From positions 1-64,000 of the forward strand of contig JABGQS010000010.1 of assembly GCA_018648645.1 (NCBI GenBank): a stretch of 64,000 nucleotides of DNA, in the 5' to 3' direction. The translations under genes were made by a program, and so were the position numbers. Below are positions 52,296 to 63,008 of this stretch, piece by piece (the stretch's first letter is position 1; each line of letters opens with the position of its first letter). This DNA is from Clostridia bacterium. GTDB taxonomy: Bacteria > Bacillota > Clostridia > Christensenellales > SZUA-584. The notes beneath the pieces are model-generated. The model was not told where the DNA came from, ran no database searches, and was given only the letters and a program-made list of their open reading frames with translations.

Positions 52296-52832
52296 TTAGT
52301 ACGCTCGCACGTACATCTCGAAGTACGCTTTTGGGTGATCACACACCGGACATTTTTTTGGCGCATTGCTGCCAAAATACTGGTGTCCGCAATTAGAGCA
52401 TATCCATTGTATGTCCTTGTCTTTTTCGAAGACTTTGTCCTGCTCTATGTTGGCTTTTAGTGCGCGGTAGCGGTCCTCGTGCGTCTTTTCAATTTTGGTA
52501 ACGCCTTCGAAAAGTTTTGCGATGCGAGTGAAGCCTTCTTCGTGCGCTTCTTTAGCCATAGTCGGGTACATTTGCGTGTTCTCGTACATTTCGCCGGCCG
52601 CAGCTGCCTCTAGGTTTTCTGTGGTTTCGCCGAGCAGACCGAGTTCTTTGAACCACAGCTCTGCGTGCTCTTTCTCGTTGCCTGCGGTCTCGGCAAAAAA
52701 GTTGGCGATTTGATTGTAGCCCGCTTTTCTTGCTACCGACGCGAAGTATGTGTATTTGTTTCTAGCAGCAGATTCGCCGGCAAATGCGTCTTGTAGGTTC
52801 TTTTGTGTCTTAGTGCCTTCTATTTTGTCCAT
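52296..52832 (-). CDS. Rubrerythrin
   Basis: AFAGESAARNKYTYFASVARKAGYNQIANFFAETAGNEKEHAE; WICSNCGHQYFGSNAPKKCPVCDHPKAYFE. Confidence 0.96.
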   Translation of the reverse strand: MDKIEGTKTQKNLQDAFAGESAARNKYTYFASVARKAGYNQIANFFAETAGNEKEHAELWFKELGLLGETTENLEAAAAGEMYENTQMYPTMAKEAHEEGFTRIAKLFEGVTKIEKTHEDRYRALKANIEQDKVFEKDKDIQWICSNCGHQYFGSNAPKKCPVCDHPKAYFEMYVRAY

Positions 52833-52850
52833 GCTAATCCCTCCCCTTCG

Positions 52851-53231
52851 TTATTGCGTTGTGATCCACAGACCGTGCAGGTTGCAGTACTCGTATACCT
52901 GCGTGATTTCGTTCGCTTTGATGTTGAAAACAGCTTCGGGTACATCAGTAAGCTGTGCTCTGCCGATTTTACCGTCTTTGGTTACTACTTCGATGAAGCT
53001 GATGTAGTGCTCGCTAGTCATCACATGCGGGACCTCGCCCACTTTTATGATGGTGCTCTGCCCGTCCGGCACGATTACCGGGATGTGCTTTTCTTCTCCG
53101 GCGCCGCTGGTCTTTGCCTCGAGCAGGTTCATCTGCTGACCGCAGCACGTGAGAGATGAGCTGCCTGCCAACGCTATTGTTACAACCTGGCCGCATATCT
53201 CGCAGTGATAAAAATCTCCATAATTCGTCAT
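52851..53231 (-). CDS. Desulfoferrodoxin (superoxide reductase)
   Basis: FYHCEICGQVV...LTCCGQQM; HIPVI; EHYISFIEV; YCNLHGLW. Confidence 0.95.
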   Translation of the reverse strand: MTNYGDFYHCEICGQVVTIALAGSSSLTCCGQQMNLLEAKTSGAGEEKHIPVIVPDGQSTIIKVGEVPHVMTSEHYISFIEVVTKDGKIGRAQLTDVPEAVFNIKANEITQVYEYCNLHGLWITTQ

Positions 53232-53413
53232 TTTAGTGCCTCCTTTTTCGTGTAAGTTTGTGCAATTTTCTGTCAGTATGTATAATAAAATTTTATACCT
53301 TTAATTGCCTTTCGTCAAGTTTTGACTGTAAATTTGCGAAAATTTGTTTTATCCCTTTTCTTGAGGCGGTTTTGGTGGTATTCTTAGGGTAGATAACAAC
53401 AAGGGAGAAAAAT

Positions 53414-55465
53414 ATGGCTTCTAAGTTAAAACTACTATTTGTGCTAACTCTTGCGCTTGCTCTTTGCGTATCTTCGCTGAGCTGCTCTGATAAAACGTTT
53501 AGTATGTTTGAGGAGGATGCGAAGGAAACGAGAGAACCGAGAGACGAGCGCGATGAAGAGGGCGCCAAGCCGACAGATGAGCATGATCCCGTTGAAATAG
53601 AGCCGGTGGTTATTGACCCCTCGCAAACAGCGACGCCGGTCGGAGAGCTGAGCGGATGGACAATCATGATTTATTTGAATGGGTCTAACCTTGAAAGCGA
53701 GAACGGCGAGGCTACCAAGAACCTCGACAGTCTGCTTAGCGTGCAGTTGCCAGAGGATGTGCATGTGCTTGTTTATACCGGCGGCACGAAGGAGTGGCAA
53801 AACGGGTTGATTGACCCTGACCAAAATCAGATTTGGGAAGTGGAAGACGGCGGGCTTAATCTGCTTCTTAGCATGGATGCAAAAAGCATAGGCAAAAGCG
53901 ATACGCTGGCTGAGTTTTTGGTGTATGGACAGGCGCTTTATCCCGAAACGCGGCGAGCATTGTTTCTATGGAACCACGGCGGCGGCAGTATCGGCGGGTT
54001 TGGCAGTGACGAGCTGTTTGGCAGTGACGGGCTTTTGCTGGCGGAGATGCGTGAAGCGTTTGTCGGCAGCTATGACGGGCGAGCGTATGATCTGATTGGG
54101 TTTGACGCGTGTTTGATGGCGAGTGTTGAAACAGCGAGTATTCTTGCTCCGTTTGCGCATTATATGGTTGCGTCCGAAGAGTTTGTGCCGGGCGGCGGCT
54201 GGAACTATGAGTATATGTTTGGCGCGATTGCCGATGACCCACAAATGAACGGGCTTGATTTTGGCATCGCTGTGACCGACGGGTATTACGCGAAGTATGA
54301 GATGAGCGAGTATGAAAGCATTACCACGTGCAGCGTGATTGATCTTAGTTTGATCCCTGCGGTGGAGGACGCGCTGGGTGATTTTGCTAGCAAGCTGACG
54401 CTCGATATTGCAAGCCCCGAGGCTTTGACGGCTGTTGCGGATGCACGGGGACGAACTGAGTCGTATGGAGAAACGCCCGATTCAGTACCGTTTGATCTCG
54501 TTGATTTGTATAATTTTGTTGAGCTTCAAGTAGATATCAACCCGAGTTTATCGACGCGGCTTATGGACGCGATAGAAGCTGCCGTTGTCTATGAGGTGAG
54601 CGGGTCGCAACGGATTTACTCTTATGGATTGTCCGTATACTTCCCGTTTTCTGCAGAAGAGTATTTTGAGTATTGCATCGGAATTTATAACACCATGGGG
54701 TTTTGCTTTGAATATCATCAGTTTATCGCAGATTTTGCGGCCAACATATCGAACCAGACGTATTTGAGCTATATGCCGGAATACAACCCGCAGATTCAGG
54801 AGCTTGATACGCAGGACCCTGCGGACACGGGCGAGGTGGGTGAGGAGCCTTTGTTCGCTGTGCAGCTTACCGATGAGGAGATGGAGTATATCAGCTTTGT
54901 GTACTGCGCGCTTGGTTGGAGCATCAACGACCGCGTGGTACTTGATCTTGGTATCGACAGCGATATCAATATCGATTATGCGAACAACACGATTTATGAT
55001 GACTTTGACGAGTCTTGGACGGGGCTGAACGGGCAGCTGGTTGCGCTGTATGTGATGGAAGAGACGGAAGAGTATGTGGTGTATAACGTGCCCGTGCTGT
55101 ATAACGGCAGAAAGGCTATAGTTACCGGGTCGTGGGTTTGGGACGATACCAACTATGAGGGCGGGTATTATACGTACAACGGTATTTATTACACCAATGA
55201 TGAGTTTGCTGCGCCCAACACCAAGCTGTCTATTGAGCTGGAAGTTGGTGACGCTATCACCCCGACATTCAACACGCTGTATGCCGAGGACGGACAGGAC
55301 GGATATTACGAAGGCGAGACGTTCTATATAGGCGAAGACGGGCTGTATATGGAGCTGGTTTGGCTGCCGCCCGGAGATTACTATTACGGGTTTTTGCTGG
55401 TTGACAGCTATGGCGATTATCATTATACCGAGTATTCGTATATTGAGGTAGCTGAGTGGGAGTAG
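53414..55465 (+). CDS. Clostripain (C11) family protease, predicted lipoprotein
   Basis: Signal with LSCS lipobox-like motif; WTIMIYLNGSNLES; LFLWNHGGGSIGGFG; IGFDACLMASVE. Confidence 0.9.
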   Translation: MASKLKLLFVLTLALALCVSSLSCSDKTFSMFEEDAKETREPRDERDEEGAKPTDEHDPVEIEPVVIDPSQTATPVGELSGWTIMIYLNGSNLESENGEATKNLDSLLSVQLPEDVHVLVYTGGTKEWQNGLIDPDQNQIWEVEDGGLNLLLSMDAKSIGKSDTLAEFLVYGQALYPETRRALFLWNHGGGSIGGFGSDELFGSDGLLLAEMREAFVGSYDGRAYDLIGFDACLMASVETASILAPFAHYMVASEEFVPGGGWNYEYMFGAIADDPQMNGLDFGIAVTDGYYAKYEMSEYESITTCSVIDLSLIPAVEDALGDFASKLTLDIASPEALTAVADARGRTESYGETPDSVPFDLVDLYNFVELQVDINPSLSTRLMDAIEAAVVYEVSGSQRIYSYGLSVYFPFSAEEYFEYCIGIYNTMGFCFEYHQFIADFAANISNQTYLSYMPEYNPQIQELDTQDPADTGEVGEEPLFAVQLTDEEMEYISFVYCALGWSINDRVVLDLGIDSDINIDYANNTIYDDFDESWTGLNGQLVALYVMEETEEYVVYNVPVLYNGRKAIVTGSWVWDDTNYEGGYYTYNGIYYTNDEFAAPNTKLSIELEVGDAITPTFNTLYAEDGQDGYYEGETFYIGEDGLYMELVWLPPGDYYYGFLLVDSYGDYHYTEYSYIEVAEWE

Positions 55466-55501
55466 CGTTTTCGGGATTTGCTGATACTAGGAGGTCTGGA
55501 T

Positions 55502-56173
55502 ATGATTATTGACAAAGTGAACGATTATGAGGCGTTTGCAGCGCTGGTGGAGAAAATGGGGTTTATGCCGTTTGCGAACAACAAAGTCGGTTATCCGAAC
55601 CTTGATTCGCTGACCGACAATGAGTGGCACACGGGCGAGGAGACTGACCCCTGGCGGTGGCGAGTGCGAATTGAGCGCGATCATCGGGCGCTGTTTGGCA
55701 AGTTCTTTTTCGGGAACCCGGGATTTATTTCAACGAGCCGCATTGCCGACTTTGCGAGCGTGCGCAGGAACGGTTTGGTTTTTGACGAGCTGTATTTTGA
55801 CGGTGTACTGCCACGCGAGTGCAAGCCGATATATGACGCGATTGAAGACGAGGGCGTGCTGGCCGTGCACGAGATTAAGACGATTTGCAGGTTTGACAAA
55901 AGCAGCAACGCTAAGTTTGAGAGCGCGATGAAGGCGATGCAGATGTATATGCTGATAACGATAAGCGGGCAGAAGCGTAAGTTTAATAAGCGCGGCGAGG
56001 AGTATGGCTGGCCTAGCAATGCGTTTAGCACGCTGGAAACTTGGGTGGGCGGCGAGGTGGAGTATATTGATTACGGGCAGGCGAAGGAGAATATACTCGA
56101 TACCATGAAAATATATATTAGCGAGTTTGATGAAAAGAAGGCGGGCAAGATGATCGGTGGGATAAGGGGATAG
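55502..56173 (+). CDS. Conserved hypothetical (AlkZ-related/YcaQ-like short protein)
   Basis: TDPWRWRVRIERDHRALFGKFFFGNPGFIS; AGGAGG RBS. Confidence 0.5.
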   Translation: MIIDKVNDYEAFAALVEKMGFMPFANNKVGYPNLDSLTDNEWHTGEETDPWRWRVRIERDHRALFGKFFFGNPGFISTSRIADFASVRRNGLVFDELYFDGVLPRECKPIYDAIEDEGVLAVHEIKTICRFDKSSNAKFESAMKAMQMYMLITISGQKRKFNKRGEEYGWPSNAFSTLETWVGGEVEYIDYGQAKENILDTMKIYISEFDEKKAGKMIGGIRG

Positions 56174-56187
56174 TGACGGAGAGGCAA

Positions 56188-56664
56188 ATGTTGAAGATTA
56201 GAAGGTATAGAGAAACGGATACCGTGCAGCTGTGCGATATCTATTATTATGCGATACACAACGTGAACAACGCCGATTATACGAACGAGGAGCTGGAGGC
56301 GTGGGCGCCGTCGGGGGCGTATAACGAGGAGAGCTATAAAAAGGACACGGCAAGGTGGAGTAAAATTATGCCGTTTGTTGTGAGCGAGGGCGGCGTTGCG
56401 CTGGGGTTTGCGGAGCTGGAGGATAAGGGACATATCAACTGCTTTTTTGTGCATCACGAGCATCAGGGGCGCGGCGTTGGTAGGATGCTGGTGGATGCGT
56501 GTGTGGGTGAGGCGAGGAAGCTGGGGTATGAGAAAGTTTTCGGCGAGGTGAGCATTACGGCGAAACCGTTCTTTGAGAGAATGGGGTTTGCTGTGGTAAA
56601 GCCTGTGTTGTGTGATATTAAGGGAATGATGATGAAGTATTATGATATGGAGAAATTGTTGTAG
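56188..56664 (+). CDS. GNAT family N-acetyltransferase
   Basis: FVHHEHQGRGVGRMLVDACVGEARKLG. Confidence 0.9.
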   Translation: MLKIRRYRETDTVQLCDIYYYAIHNVNNADYTNEELEAWAPSGAYNEESYKKDTARWSKIMPFVVSEGGVALGFAELEDKGHINCFFVHHEHQGRGVGRMLVDACVGEARKLGYEKVFGEVSITAKPFFERMGFAVVKPVLCDIKGMMMKYYDMEKLL

Positions 56665-56679
56665 GTTTGTGGGTATAAG

Positions 56680-56711
56680 AAAAGCCCTTTCACGGCTGTG
56701 AAAGGGCTTTT
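56680..56711. terminator. Bidirectional intrinsic terminator between GNAT and prfA
   Basis: AAAAGCCCTTTCAC-ggct-GTGAAAGGGCTTTT. Confidence 0.85.
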
Positions 56712-56728
56712 GTTGTTTTGTGGTTGGC

Positions 56729-57793
56729 TTACTCTGTTGCTGAGAGAGCTTTTGTCTTCTCGTCGAGGGTGAGACCGTCGATGACCTCGTTCATTTCACC
56801 GTCGAGGAACTGCTCTAATTTGTAGAGCGTTAGCGAAATGCGGTGGTCGGTGACGCGGCCTTGCGGGAAGTTGTAGGTGCGGATGCGCTCACTCCGATCG
56901 CCGCTGCCGACTTGGCTTTTTCGGTTTTGCGACTGGGCGTCATCCTGCTCTTGTTTAGCTAGATCATACAGCCTTGCTTTCAGAACCTTCATGGCTTTAT
57001 CTTTGTTTTTTAGCTGGGACTTTTCGTCCTGACAAGTGACCACAAGACCGCTTGGCTCGTGTGTTAGACGAACTGCTGAGTCGGTGGTGTTGACGCTTTG
57101 CCCGCCGTTGCCCGAGCTGCGATATACGTCTACGCGGATGTCGTTGGGACCGATTTCGATATCGACGTCCTCTGCCTCGGGAAGCACAGCAACCGTTGCC
57201 GCGGATGTGTGTATGCGCCCTGAGCTTTCGGTCTCGGGAACGCGCTGAACACGGTGCACGCCGCTTTCGTATTTTAGACGCGAGTACGCGCCTTTGCCGC
57301 TGATAAGCAGCGTGATTTCTTTTACTCCACCAAGCTCTGTGATGTTGGAGCTTAGTTTCTCTATGCCATAGCCTGTGCGCTCTGCAAAGCGCGTGTACAT
57401 GCGATATAGGTTGTTGCCAAATAGCGCAGCTTCGTCTCCGCCTGTGCCTGCTCTGATTTCGAGCACAACGTTTTTGTCGTCGTTGGGGTCTTTGGGGAGT
57501 AAAAGCAGCTTTAGCTCCTCCTCGATTTGCTCGTTGGAGGCATTAAGCTCAGCCAGTTCTTCCTTTGCCATTGCTGCGATTTCGGCGTCGTCATCGTCCG
57601 CCATTACGTTCAGGTCCTCGATTTGCGCAACGTTGCCATTGTGCTCATCGTACTTTGCGACGATTTCGCTTAGCGCCGAATGCTCTTTGATGAGCTTTTT
57701 ATAAAGCTCTTGGTTCTGCACAGTTTCGCTTTTACTAAGCAGAGTCTCGAGCTCTAAAAATCTTTTTTTGTGTGCTGCCAGTTTGTCAAACAT
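56729..57793 (-). CDS. prfA: Peptide chain release factor 1
   Basis: [28 protein letters not shown] (GGQ motif). Confidence 0.97.
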   Translation of the reverse strand: MFDKLAAHKKRFLELETLLSKSETVQNQELYKKLIKEHSALSEIVAKYDEHNGNVAQIEDLNVMADDDDAEIAAMAKEELAELNASNEQIEEELKLLLLPKDPNDDKNVVLEIRAGTGGDEAALFGNNLYRMYTRFAERTGYGIEKLSSNITELGGVKEITLLISGKGAYSRLKYESGVHRVQRVPETESSGRIHTSAATVAVLPEAEDVDIEIGPNDIRVDVYRSSGNGGQSVNTTDSAVRLTHEPSGLVVTCQDEKSQLKNKDKAMKVLKARLYDLAKQEQDDAQSQNRKSQVGSGDRSERIRTYNFPQGRVTDHRISLTLYKLEQFLDGEMNEVIDGLTLDEKTKALSATE

Positions 57794-57807
57794 TTTATTT
57801 CTCCGTT

Positions 57808-58617
57808 TTATTTATACGCCGTAACGATTCGGTCACGGTCTTGATAGTCTTGCTTTAGCTCTATATTGGTGAACCCGCTTTGTCTTAGCAGTTCTGCGAC
57901 ATCTTGAGCTTGGTCTGCGCCGATTTCGAGCACCAGTGCGCCTCCATTGTTGAGATAGCTGCCCGCCTGCTGCGCGATGATTCGGTAGTGGTCTTGTCCA
58001 TCGCCCGAAACGAGTGCCAGCGCCGGCTCGAAGTCTTTCACGCCGGGGTCCAGTGCATCGTAGTCGCTTTCGCTGACGTAAGGCGGGTTGCTGACGATGA
58101 TGTCGAAAGTGCCGCTGACGTCGGTGAACATGTCGCTGACGAAGAAGTTCACAGATGCGCTGTTTGCTTGCGCGTTATGCTTTGCGAGGTTTATCGCGGA
58201 TTCGCTGATGTCGGTTGCGCTGACAGAAACCTGCGTCTCTGTCGCGAGCGAGATTGCGATGCATCCGCTGCCTGTGCACATATCGAGTGCTGTTTTGTAT
58301 CCGTTTTGTCGTATGATGTTGATGGCTGTGTCCACGACCTGCTCGGTTTCGTGACGCGGTATAAGCACACTTGCGTTCACATCAAGCTCTAAGTATCGAA
58401 AGTACGATTTGCCTGTGATGTATTCGACCGGCTCATTAAGCGCGGCTCTGTTTGCCATGCGCAGCATCGTGTGCCATGACTTTTCGGGCACGTTTGCCAT
58501 GATGTCAGTATCGCCCATCACATGGCCTAAGATAACTTTCGCCTTTGCCTGCGGCTCGGCTATGTGCTGTGACGATAGTAAATCGGATATCGTCCGCAGC
58601 GCATCCAGCGTTGTCAT
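57808..58617 (-). CDS. prmC: Release factor glutamine methyltransferase
   Basis: [30 protein letters not shown]. Confidence 0.96.
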   Translation of the reverse strand: MTTLDALRTISDLLSSQHIAEPQAKAKVILGHVMGDTDIMANVPEKSWHTMLRMANRAALNEPVEYITGKSYFRYLELDVNASVLIPRHETEQVVDTAINIIRQNGYKTALDMCTGSGCIAISLATETQVSVSATDISESAINLAKHNAQANSASVNFFVSDMFTDVSGTFDIIVSNPPYVSESDYDALDPGVKDFEPALALVSGDGQDHYRIIAQQAGSYLNNGGALVLEIGADQAQDVAELLRQSGFTNIELKQDYQDRDRIVTAYK

Positions 58618-59666
58618 TATTGCGCCTGCTCTGCCGCCGCTGTATTTTCCTGCGTGTCTGCCGATGGCTCTTGCTCAGACTCTTCGGTTTCAGAAGGCTC
58701 CGTTTTTTTTGGTGAGCGATCGAAGTTGTCCGCCATTTGCTGCAGCTCTTCGTCATCTATCTCATCCAACGCGGCTGTGAACGCGAGAATCGCGACCTCT
58801 ACCATGCTGTCGTCCGGCTGAGCTGTTGTAAGCCTTTGCAGCTGCATGCCCGGCCAGCGTATTGCGCGGAAGAAGAGGTTCTCTCCCCTGGCGGCGAACT
58901 TTAGGAATTCGTATGAGATGCCTGCCACTATCGGCAGCATCGCTAATCGCAAACCGATGCGCACGTACCATGATGGGCTCCAGCCAAGGAGCGAAAACAT
59001 GAGTATTGATATGACCATAACGAGCAGCATGTAGCTTGTGCCGCAGCGCGGGTGCAGCGTTTTGTATTTTTGTACGTTGTCTACCGTTAGTTCTTCCTCG
59101 TGCTCATAGGCGCTTATCGTCTTATGCTCTGCGCCGTGATAACGGTATACGCGTTTGATGTCTTTCATAAATGAGATTGCTAAGATGTACGCAACGAAGA
59201 TGACGAGTCGAATCCCGCCTGAAATCAGGTTCATCAAGATTGACGATGCAATGTATGGACGCACGATGTTGGCAAGCACTGTCGGGAGAATGAAAAAGAT
59301 GCCGACCGCAAGACCGAGCGCGATGATAACCGCGAACACCATCGCGACATCCATCGCACTTTTGCCCGTCTTTTTTGCGATGAACTTTTCGAGTTTGCTC
59401 GGTTCTTGTTCAGTTGAGTTTTCGTCATACATCTTTGCCGCTTTGGTGAGCGTTTTTACGCCCATGCCCATCATGTCGACAAGCGAAACGACGCCGCGTA
59501 TAAACGGCAGCTTGACAAATTTATTTTTGTTGGCGGCGAGCGTGATTTTCTCTTTGGTGTAGTTAATCTTGCCCGATGCTTTTCGAACAGCCAGACCGCT
59601 AACAGTCTGCGAGCGCATCATTACGCCCTCGAGAACGCCTTGTCCGCCAATGTTGGTTTTCTTCAT
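58617..59666 (-). CDS. DUF1385 family protein (YqhQ-like)
   Basis: IGGQGVLEGVMMRSQTVSGLAVR; YHGAEHKTISAYEHEEELTV. Confidence 0.94.
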   Translation of the reverse strand: MKKTNIGGQGVLEGVMMRSQTVSGLAVRKASGKINYTKEKITLAANKNKFVKLPFIRGVVSLVDMMGMGVKTLTKAAKMYDENSTEQEPSKLEKFIAKKTGKSAMDVAMVFAVIIALGLAVGIFFILPTVLANIVRPYIASSILMNLISGGIRLVIFVAYILAISFMKDIKRVYRYHGAEHKTISAYEHEEELTVDNVQKYKTLHPRCGTSYMLLVMVISILMFSLLGWSPSWYVRIGLRLAMLPIVAGISYEFLKFAARGENLFFRAIRWPGMQLQRLTTAQPDDSMVEVAILAFTAALDEIDDEELQQMADNFDRSPKKTEPSETEESEQEPSADTQENTAAAEQAQ

Positions 59667-59721
59667 TTAGTTTCCTCTTTTCTAAACATTGCAACAAGTA
59701 TACTATAATAATTGAGCAAAG

Positions 59722-59746
59722 TAAAACAGACCGATTACTCGGTCTG
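59722..59746 (-). terminator. Intrinsic terminator of rpmE
   Basis: Minus strand CAGACCGA gtaa TCGGTCTG TTTTACTTT. Confidence 0.7.
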
Positions 59747-59763
59747 CAAAGTTTACAAAGTGT

Positions 59764-59964
59764 TTATTTCTTGCCGTATCTCTTGTTGAATCTGTCAACT
59801 CGACCGCCGGTATCAACCAGCTTTTGCTTGCCTGTGAAGAACGGATGGCACTTTGAGCAGATTTCTACTTTCATCTCTTTATTGACCGCGCCGGTTACAA
59901 ATGTTTCGCCGCACGCGCACTTTACTGTGCATTCGTGGTACTCGGGATGGATTCCTTGTTTCAT
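59764..59964 (-). CDS. rpmE: 50S ribosomal protein L31
   Basis: [25 protein letters not shown]...[30 protein letters not shown]. Confidence 0.97.
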   Translation of the reverse strand: MKQGIHPEYHECTVKCACGETFVTGAVNKEMKVEICSKCHPFFTGKQKLVDTGGRVDRFNKRYGKK

Positions 59965-60087
59965 ATCTATTCACCTCTATCTTACAATTAGCTTAGTCTT
60001 TGATTACAAAGTCGCAAAGAACATTATAACACAACGAAACAAAAAATCAATAGCTAATTTTGTGGCTTTTTTGTAAAATAAGCGAGT

Positions 60088-60999
60088 TTAGCCGCCCGTA
60101 ATTTCGCTGTAGACGTCTTTACCGACCATTTTGCTCCATCTGTCAAGAATTTCGCGCCATAGCGGACCGGGTTTTCCATCGCCAATAGGCACACCGTTGA
60201 TTTTGGTGACGGGACCGATGCAGTACGGTGTGGTTGGCAGAAAAGCCTCGTCCGCGTTTTTGATGTCGTAGGCGTTGATGTCGGCTGTAACAAACTCTAT
60301 GCCCATGCCCGGCAGAATCTCTGTGACCGTTTGCAGGCTGATTCCCCATAGTATGTTTGGTGGTTTTGGTGAGATGATTTTACCGTCCTTGTATATAAGA
60401 AAGTTGGAGCCGCCCGTTTCGGTAGCGAAGCCGTGAATGTCAAGATAGAGCGCGACTGCCTTTGGGTCGGCAAGGTGCGCTTCTTTGTCGCCGATCCACA
60501 TGTGCAGGCGGTTTCTGTGTTTGATTTTGGACGACATGCACTGCGGCGGCGTGTGCCGATGCGCAGGTGTTACGCAATGGGCACCGTTTATAAAAAGGTC
60601 TCGCCATAAGTGAGACGGAATCGGGAAGGTGTGCTGGACGTATGTGGATTCCATATCGTCGGGCAGCCCTGCGCCGCCTGCGTAAACCTCGTTTACGCCG
60701 CCAGTCATGTAGTAGACCACGCCCCACTCCTGCCCCGGCATGACCTTGCTGTTTTCTTCGACCAGCTTTCTTGATATCTCTATCGTTTCTTGCTTGGTTT
60801 TATTGAGCTTGATTTGCGTGTACTTGCACGATTTGTAGAGTCTGTCTACGTGGTCTTCAAGACGAAACAGCTTGCCGTTGAACGTTCTTGTGAAGTCGGT
60901 AACAGCCGCACCGAGCACGATTCCGACGTCGAAAATGGGCAGCTTGCATTCGCTGTGCGGCAAAAATTCTCCGTTTAGATACGCTAACATTTCTCCCAT
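60088..60999 (-). CDS. Class IV PLP-dependent aminotransferase (branched-chain aminotransferase-like)
   Basis: YLNGEFLPHSECKLPIFDVGIVLG...TETGGSNFLIYKDGKIISP. Confidence 0.88.
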   Translation of the reverse strand: MGEMLAYLNGEFLPHSECKLPIFDVGIVLGAAVTDFTRTFNGKLFRLEDHVDRLYKSCKYTQIKLNKTKQETIEISRKLVEENSKVMPGQEWGVVYYMTGGVNEVYAGGAGLPDDMESTYVQHTFPIPSHLWRDLFINGAHCVTPAHRHTPPQCMSSKIKHRNRLHMWIGDKEAHLADPKAVALYLDIHGFATETGGSNFLIYKDGKIISPKPPNILWGISLQTVTEILPGMGIEFVTADINAYDIKNADEAFLPTTPYCIGPVTKINGVPIGDGKPGPLWREILDRWSKMVGKDVYSEITGG

Positions 61000-61120
61000 G
61001 ATATGCCTCCTGAAAAGTGATTTGGTTTCTTGGTTTTATTATATTTGTTTTGTGGTGTTGTGACAATATTACGTTAGGTCATGTTTGGCGGGTAAAGTGT
61101 CTTAATGGCGAAACTATCGG

Positions 61121-61699
61121 CTACTCAAGACCTTCGTTTTTCTGGTAAGTTGTGGTTGGTGAGTATGTTTGAATGTAGTGCAGAGCTTCACTGACGCTGT
61201 CCTTGACGCAAAAGAGCGTAAGCACTTCATGGGCCGCGAAGCTTTGCGACACGATATCGTTAAACTGGGCGATGAGGTGATCGAAAAAGCCGTTGATGTT
61301 GAGGATTACGATGGCTTTGTCGTGGTAGCCTAGCTGCTTGAGCGTGATGATCTCGAGAATTTCTTCGAGCGTACCGAAGCCGCCGGGAAGCGCGATGAAG
61401 GCTTCTGACTTGCTCTCCATGATCGCTTTGCGCCGGTGCATGGTGCGCGTGTCGTATAGCTCGTCGCAGTGCGGGTACACGATGCCTGGATAGTTGAGAG
61501 AGTCGGGAATGACGCCGATGACTTTGCCGCCGTTAGCATGGGCGGAGCGTGCGAGCTGCCCCATCAGACCGTCTGTGCCCGCGCCGAAAACTACGCCGTA
61601 CGCTGCTTTCGCCAGCGCCTGACCAAGGTCTTTTGCTGCTGTTTTGTATACGTCGGCGACGATGTCGCTGCTGGACGCAAATACGCAAATGTTGCTCAT
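61121..61699 (-). CDS. LOG family (TIGR00730) protein
   Basis: GVVFGAGTDGLMGQLA; RKAIMESKSEAFIALPGGFGTLEEILEI. Confidence 0.94.
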   Translation of the reverse strand: MSNICVFASSSDIVADVYKTAAKDLGQALAKAAYGVVFGAGTDGLMGQLARSAHANGGKVIGVIPDSLNYPGIVYPHCDELYDTRTMHRRKAIMESKSEAFIALPGGFGTLEEILEIITLKQLGYHDKAIVILNINGFFDHLIAQFNDIVSQSFAAHEVLTLFCVKDSVSEALHYIQTYSPTTTYQKNEGLE

Positions 61700-61769
61700 T
61701 GTTTTCTGATGTACCGCCTTTGATTATTGTGTGAATATGTATGCGCTTGTGACAAGCCTAAGCCGAAGT

Positions 61770-62321
61770 CTATTTGTTCTTTAGGTAACCGCCGCTGATT
61801 GATTTTACGTCGTTGACGACGATTACTGCGTTGTTTATTTGTGCTTTAACAATTTTGATTGCGGTTTTGATGCGCTTTCGCTTTAGGTGCAGCGTCAGTA
61901 TATCGCGCTTGCCGAGCCTGCCTTTGCCTTGCAGCACCGTTACAGCGAAGTCTTTGCTGCGAAGTAGTTTAGCCAGCTCGAAGGCTTGGTTCTCGTGGGC
62001 TACGTTGTCTTGGGGCACTATGACCTGTAGGGACGAGAGACCGAGTGCGAGTTTTTCTTCTATTGATGCGCCGACGTATACGCCGACTGCGCTTGCCAGC
62101 ACGTAGATGATGCTTTTGAGAATATCGGTTTGGAAACCAACGAGTACTGTACCCGCAACAAGTATCCAAAGCCCGGTCGCCATCAGCATGATGACCGAGG
62201 ACGCGAGCCTTTCTCCGCGGCTAATCAGTATCAGCCATATGATACCCAGCAGCGTTTCCATTATTCTTCCGAAGAATATCAGTATGTAGAGCCAAATACT
62301 TTGCTCTGACAAAAAGTCCAT
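61770..62321 (-). CDS. UPF0316 (DUF2179/DUF5698-like) membrane protein, paralog A
   Basis: MDFLSEQSIWLYILIFFGRIMETLLGIIWLILISRGER... Confidence 0.8.
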   Translation of the reverse strand: MDFLSEQSIWLYILIFFGRIMETLLGIIWLILISRGERLASSVIMLMATGLWILVAGTVLVGFQTDILKSIIYVLASAVGVYVGASIEEKLALGLSSLQVIVPQDNVAHENQAFELAKLLRSKDFAVTVLQGKGRLGKRDILTLHLKRKRIKTAIKIVKAQINNAVIVVNDVKSISGGYLKNK

Positions 62322-62377
62322 TATGTTTCCTTTCGAGACGTAAAAGTCCCTTATCTATCTCGCACAAACTGCGCCTA

Positions 62378-62941
62378 CTAATCGCCCTTTTTCTTCTTTT
62401 CTACGTAGCCGCCGTCCATAAGCTTAACATCGTTCTCTACGATAACCGCGTTGCTTAAAAAGTTGTTTATAATCGCTTTTGCCTGCGGCATTCTTTTGCG
62501 CTTTAGGTGGAGCAGCAGCAGGTCTCTGCGCCCGAGATTGCCCTGTCCGTCCATCATGGTGACCGCAAAGCCGTTGTCACGAAGCTTTTCTGTCAGCGCC
62601 TGCGCTATGCTCTCCTCCGCCATGTTGTCCTGAGGCACGATGACTTGGATAGACCCAAGCCCGAAGGCGAGTTTACTTTCGATCAGCGAGCCTAAGTAAC
62701 TGCCGAGCGTGGCTCCGGCGAGGTATACCACCAACCGCCAAATGTCGTCTCGCAGACCTGCAAGCACAGTGACCGTGATGATTATGAACAGCGACATCTG
62801 CGCCAGCGTCAAAAGGGAGGCTTTAAATCTTTCGCCTCTGTTGATCAGTATCAGCTTTAATGTACCGATCATGTTGCCCGCCGCTTTTCCGACAAACACC
62901 AATACATATATCCATACGCTTTGATGTAGTAAAAAGTCCAC
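62378..62941 (-). CDS. UPF0316 (DUF2179/DUF5698-like) membrane protein, paralog B
   Basis: MDFLLHQSVWIYVLVFVGKAAGNMIGTLKLILINRGER... Confidence 0.8.
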   Translation of the reverse strand: MDFLLHQSVWIYVLVFVGKAAGNMIGTLKLILINRGERFKASLLTLAQMSLFIIITVTVLAGLRDDIWRLVVYLAGATLGSYLGSLIESKLAFGLGSIQVIVPQDNMAEESIAQALTEKLRDNGFAVTMMDGQGNLGRRDLLLLHLKRKRMPQAKAIINNFLSNAVIVENDVKLMDGGYVEKKKKGD

Positions 62942-63008
62942 TGTTACCTTCTTTCATATGCGGAAAATTCCGCAGTATTCGTTTGACGCGCGAGCGCCGC
63001 CGAGCACT

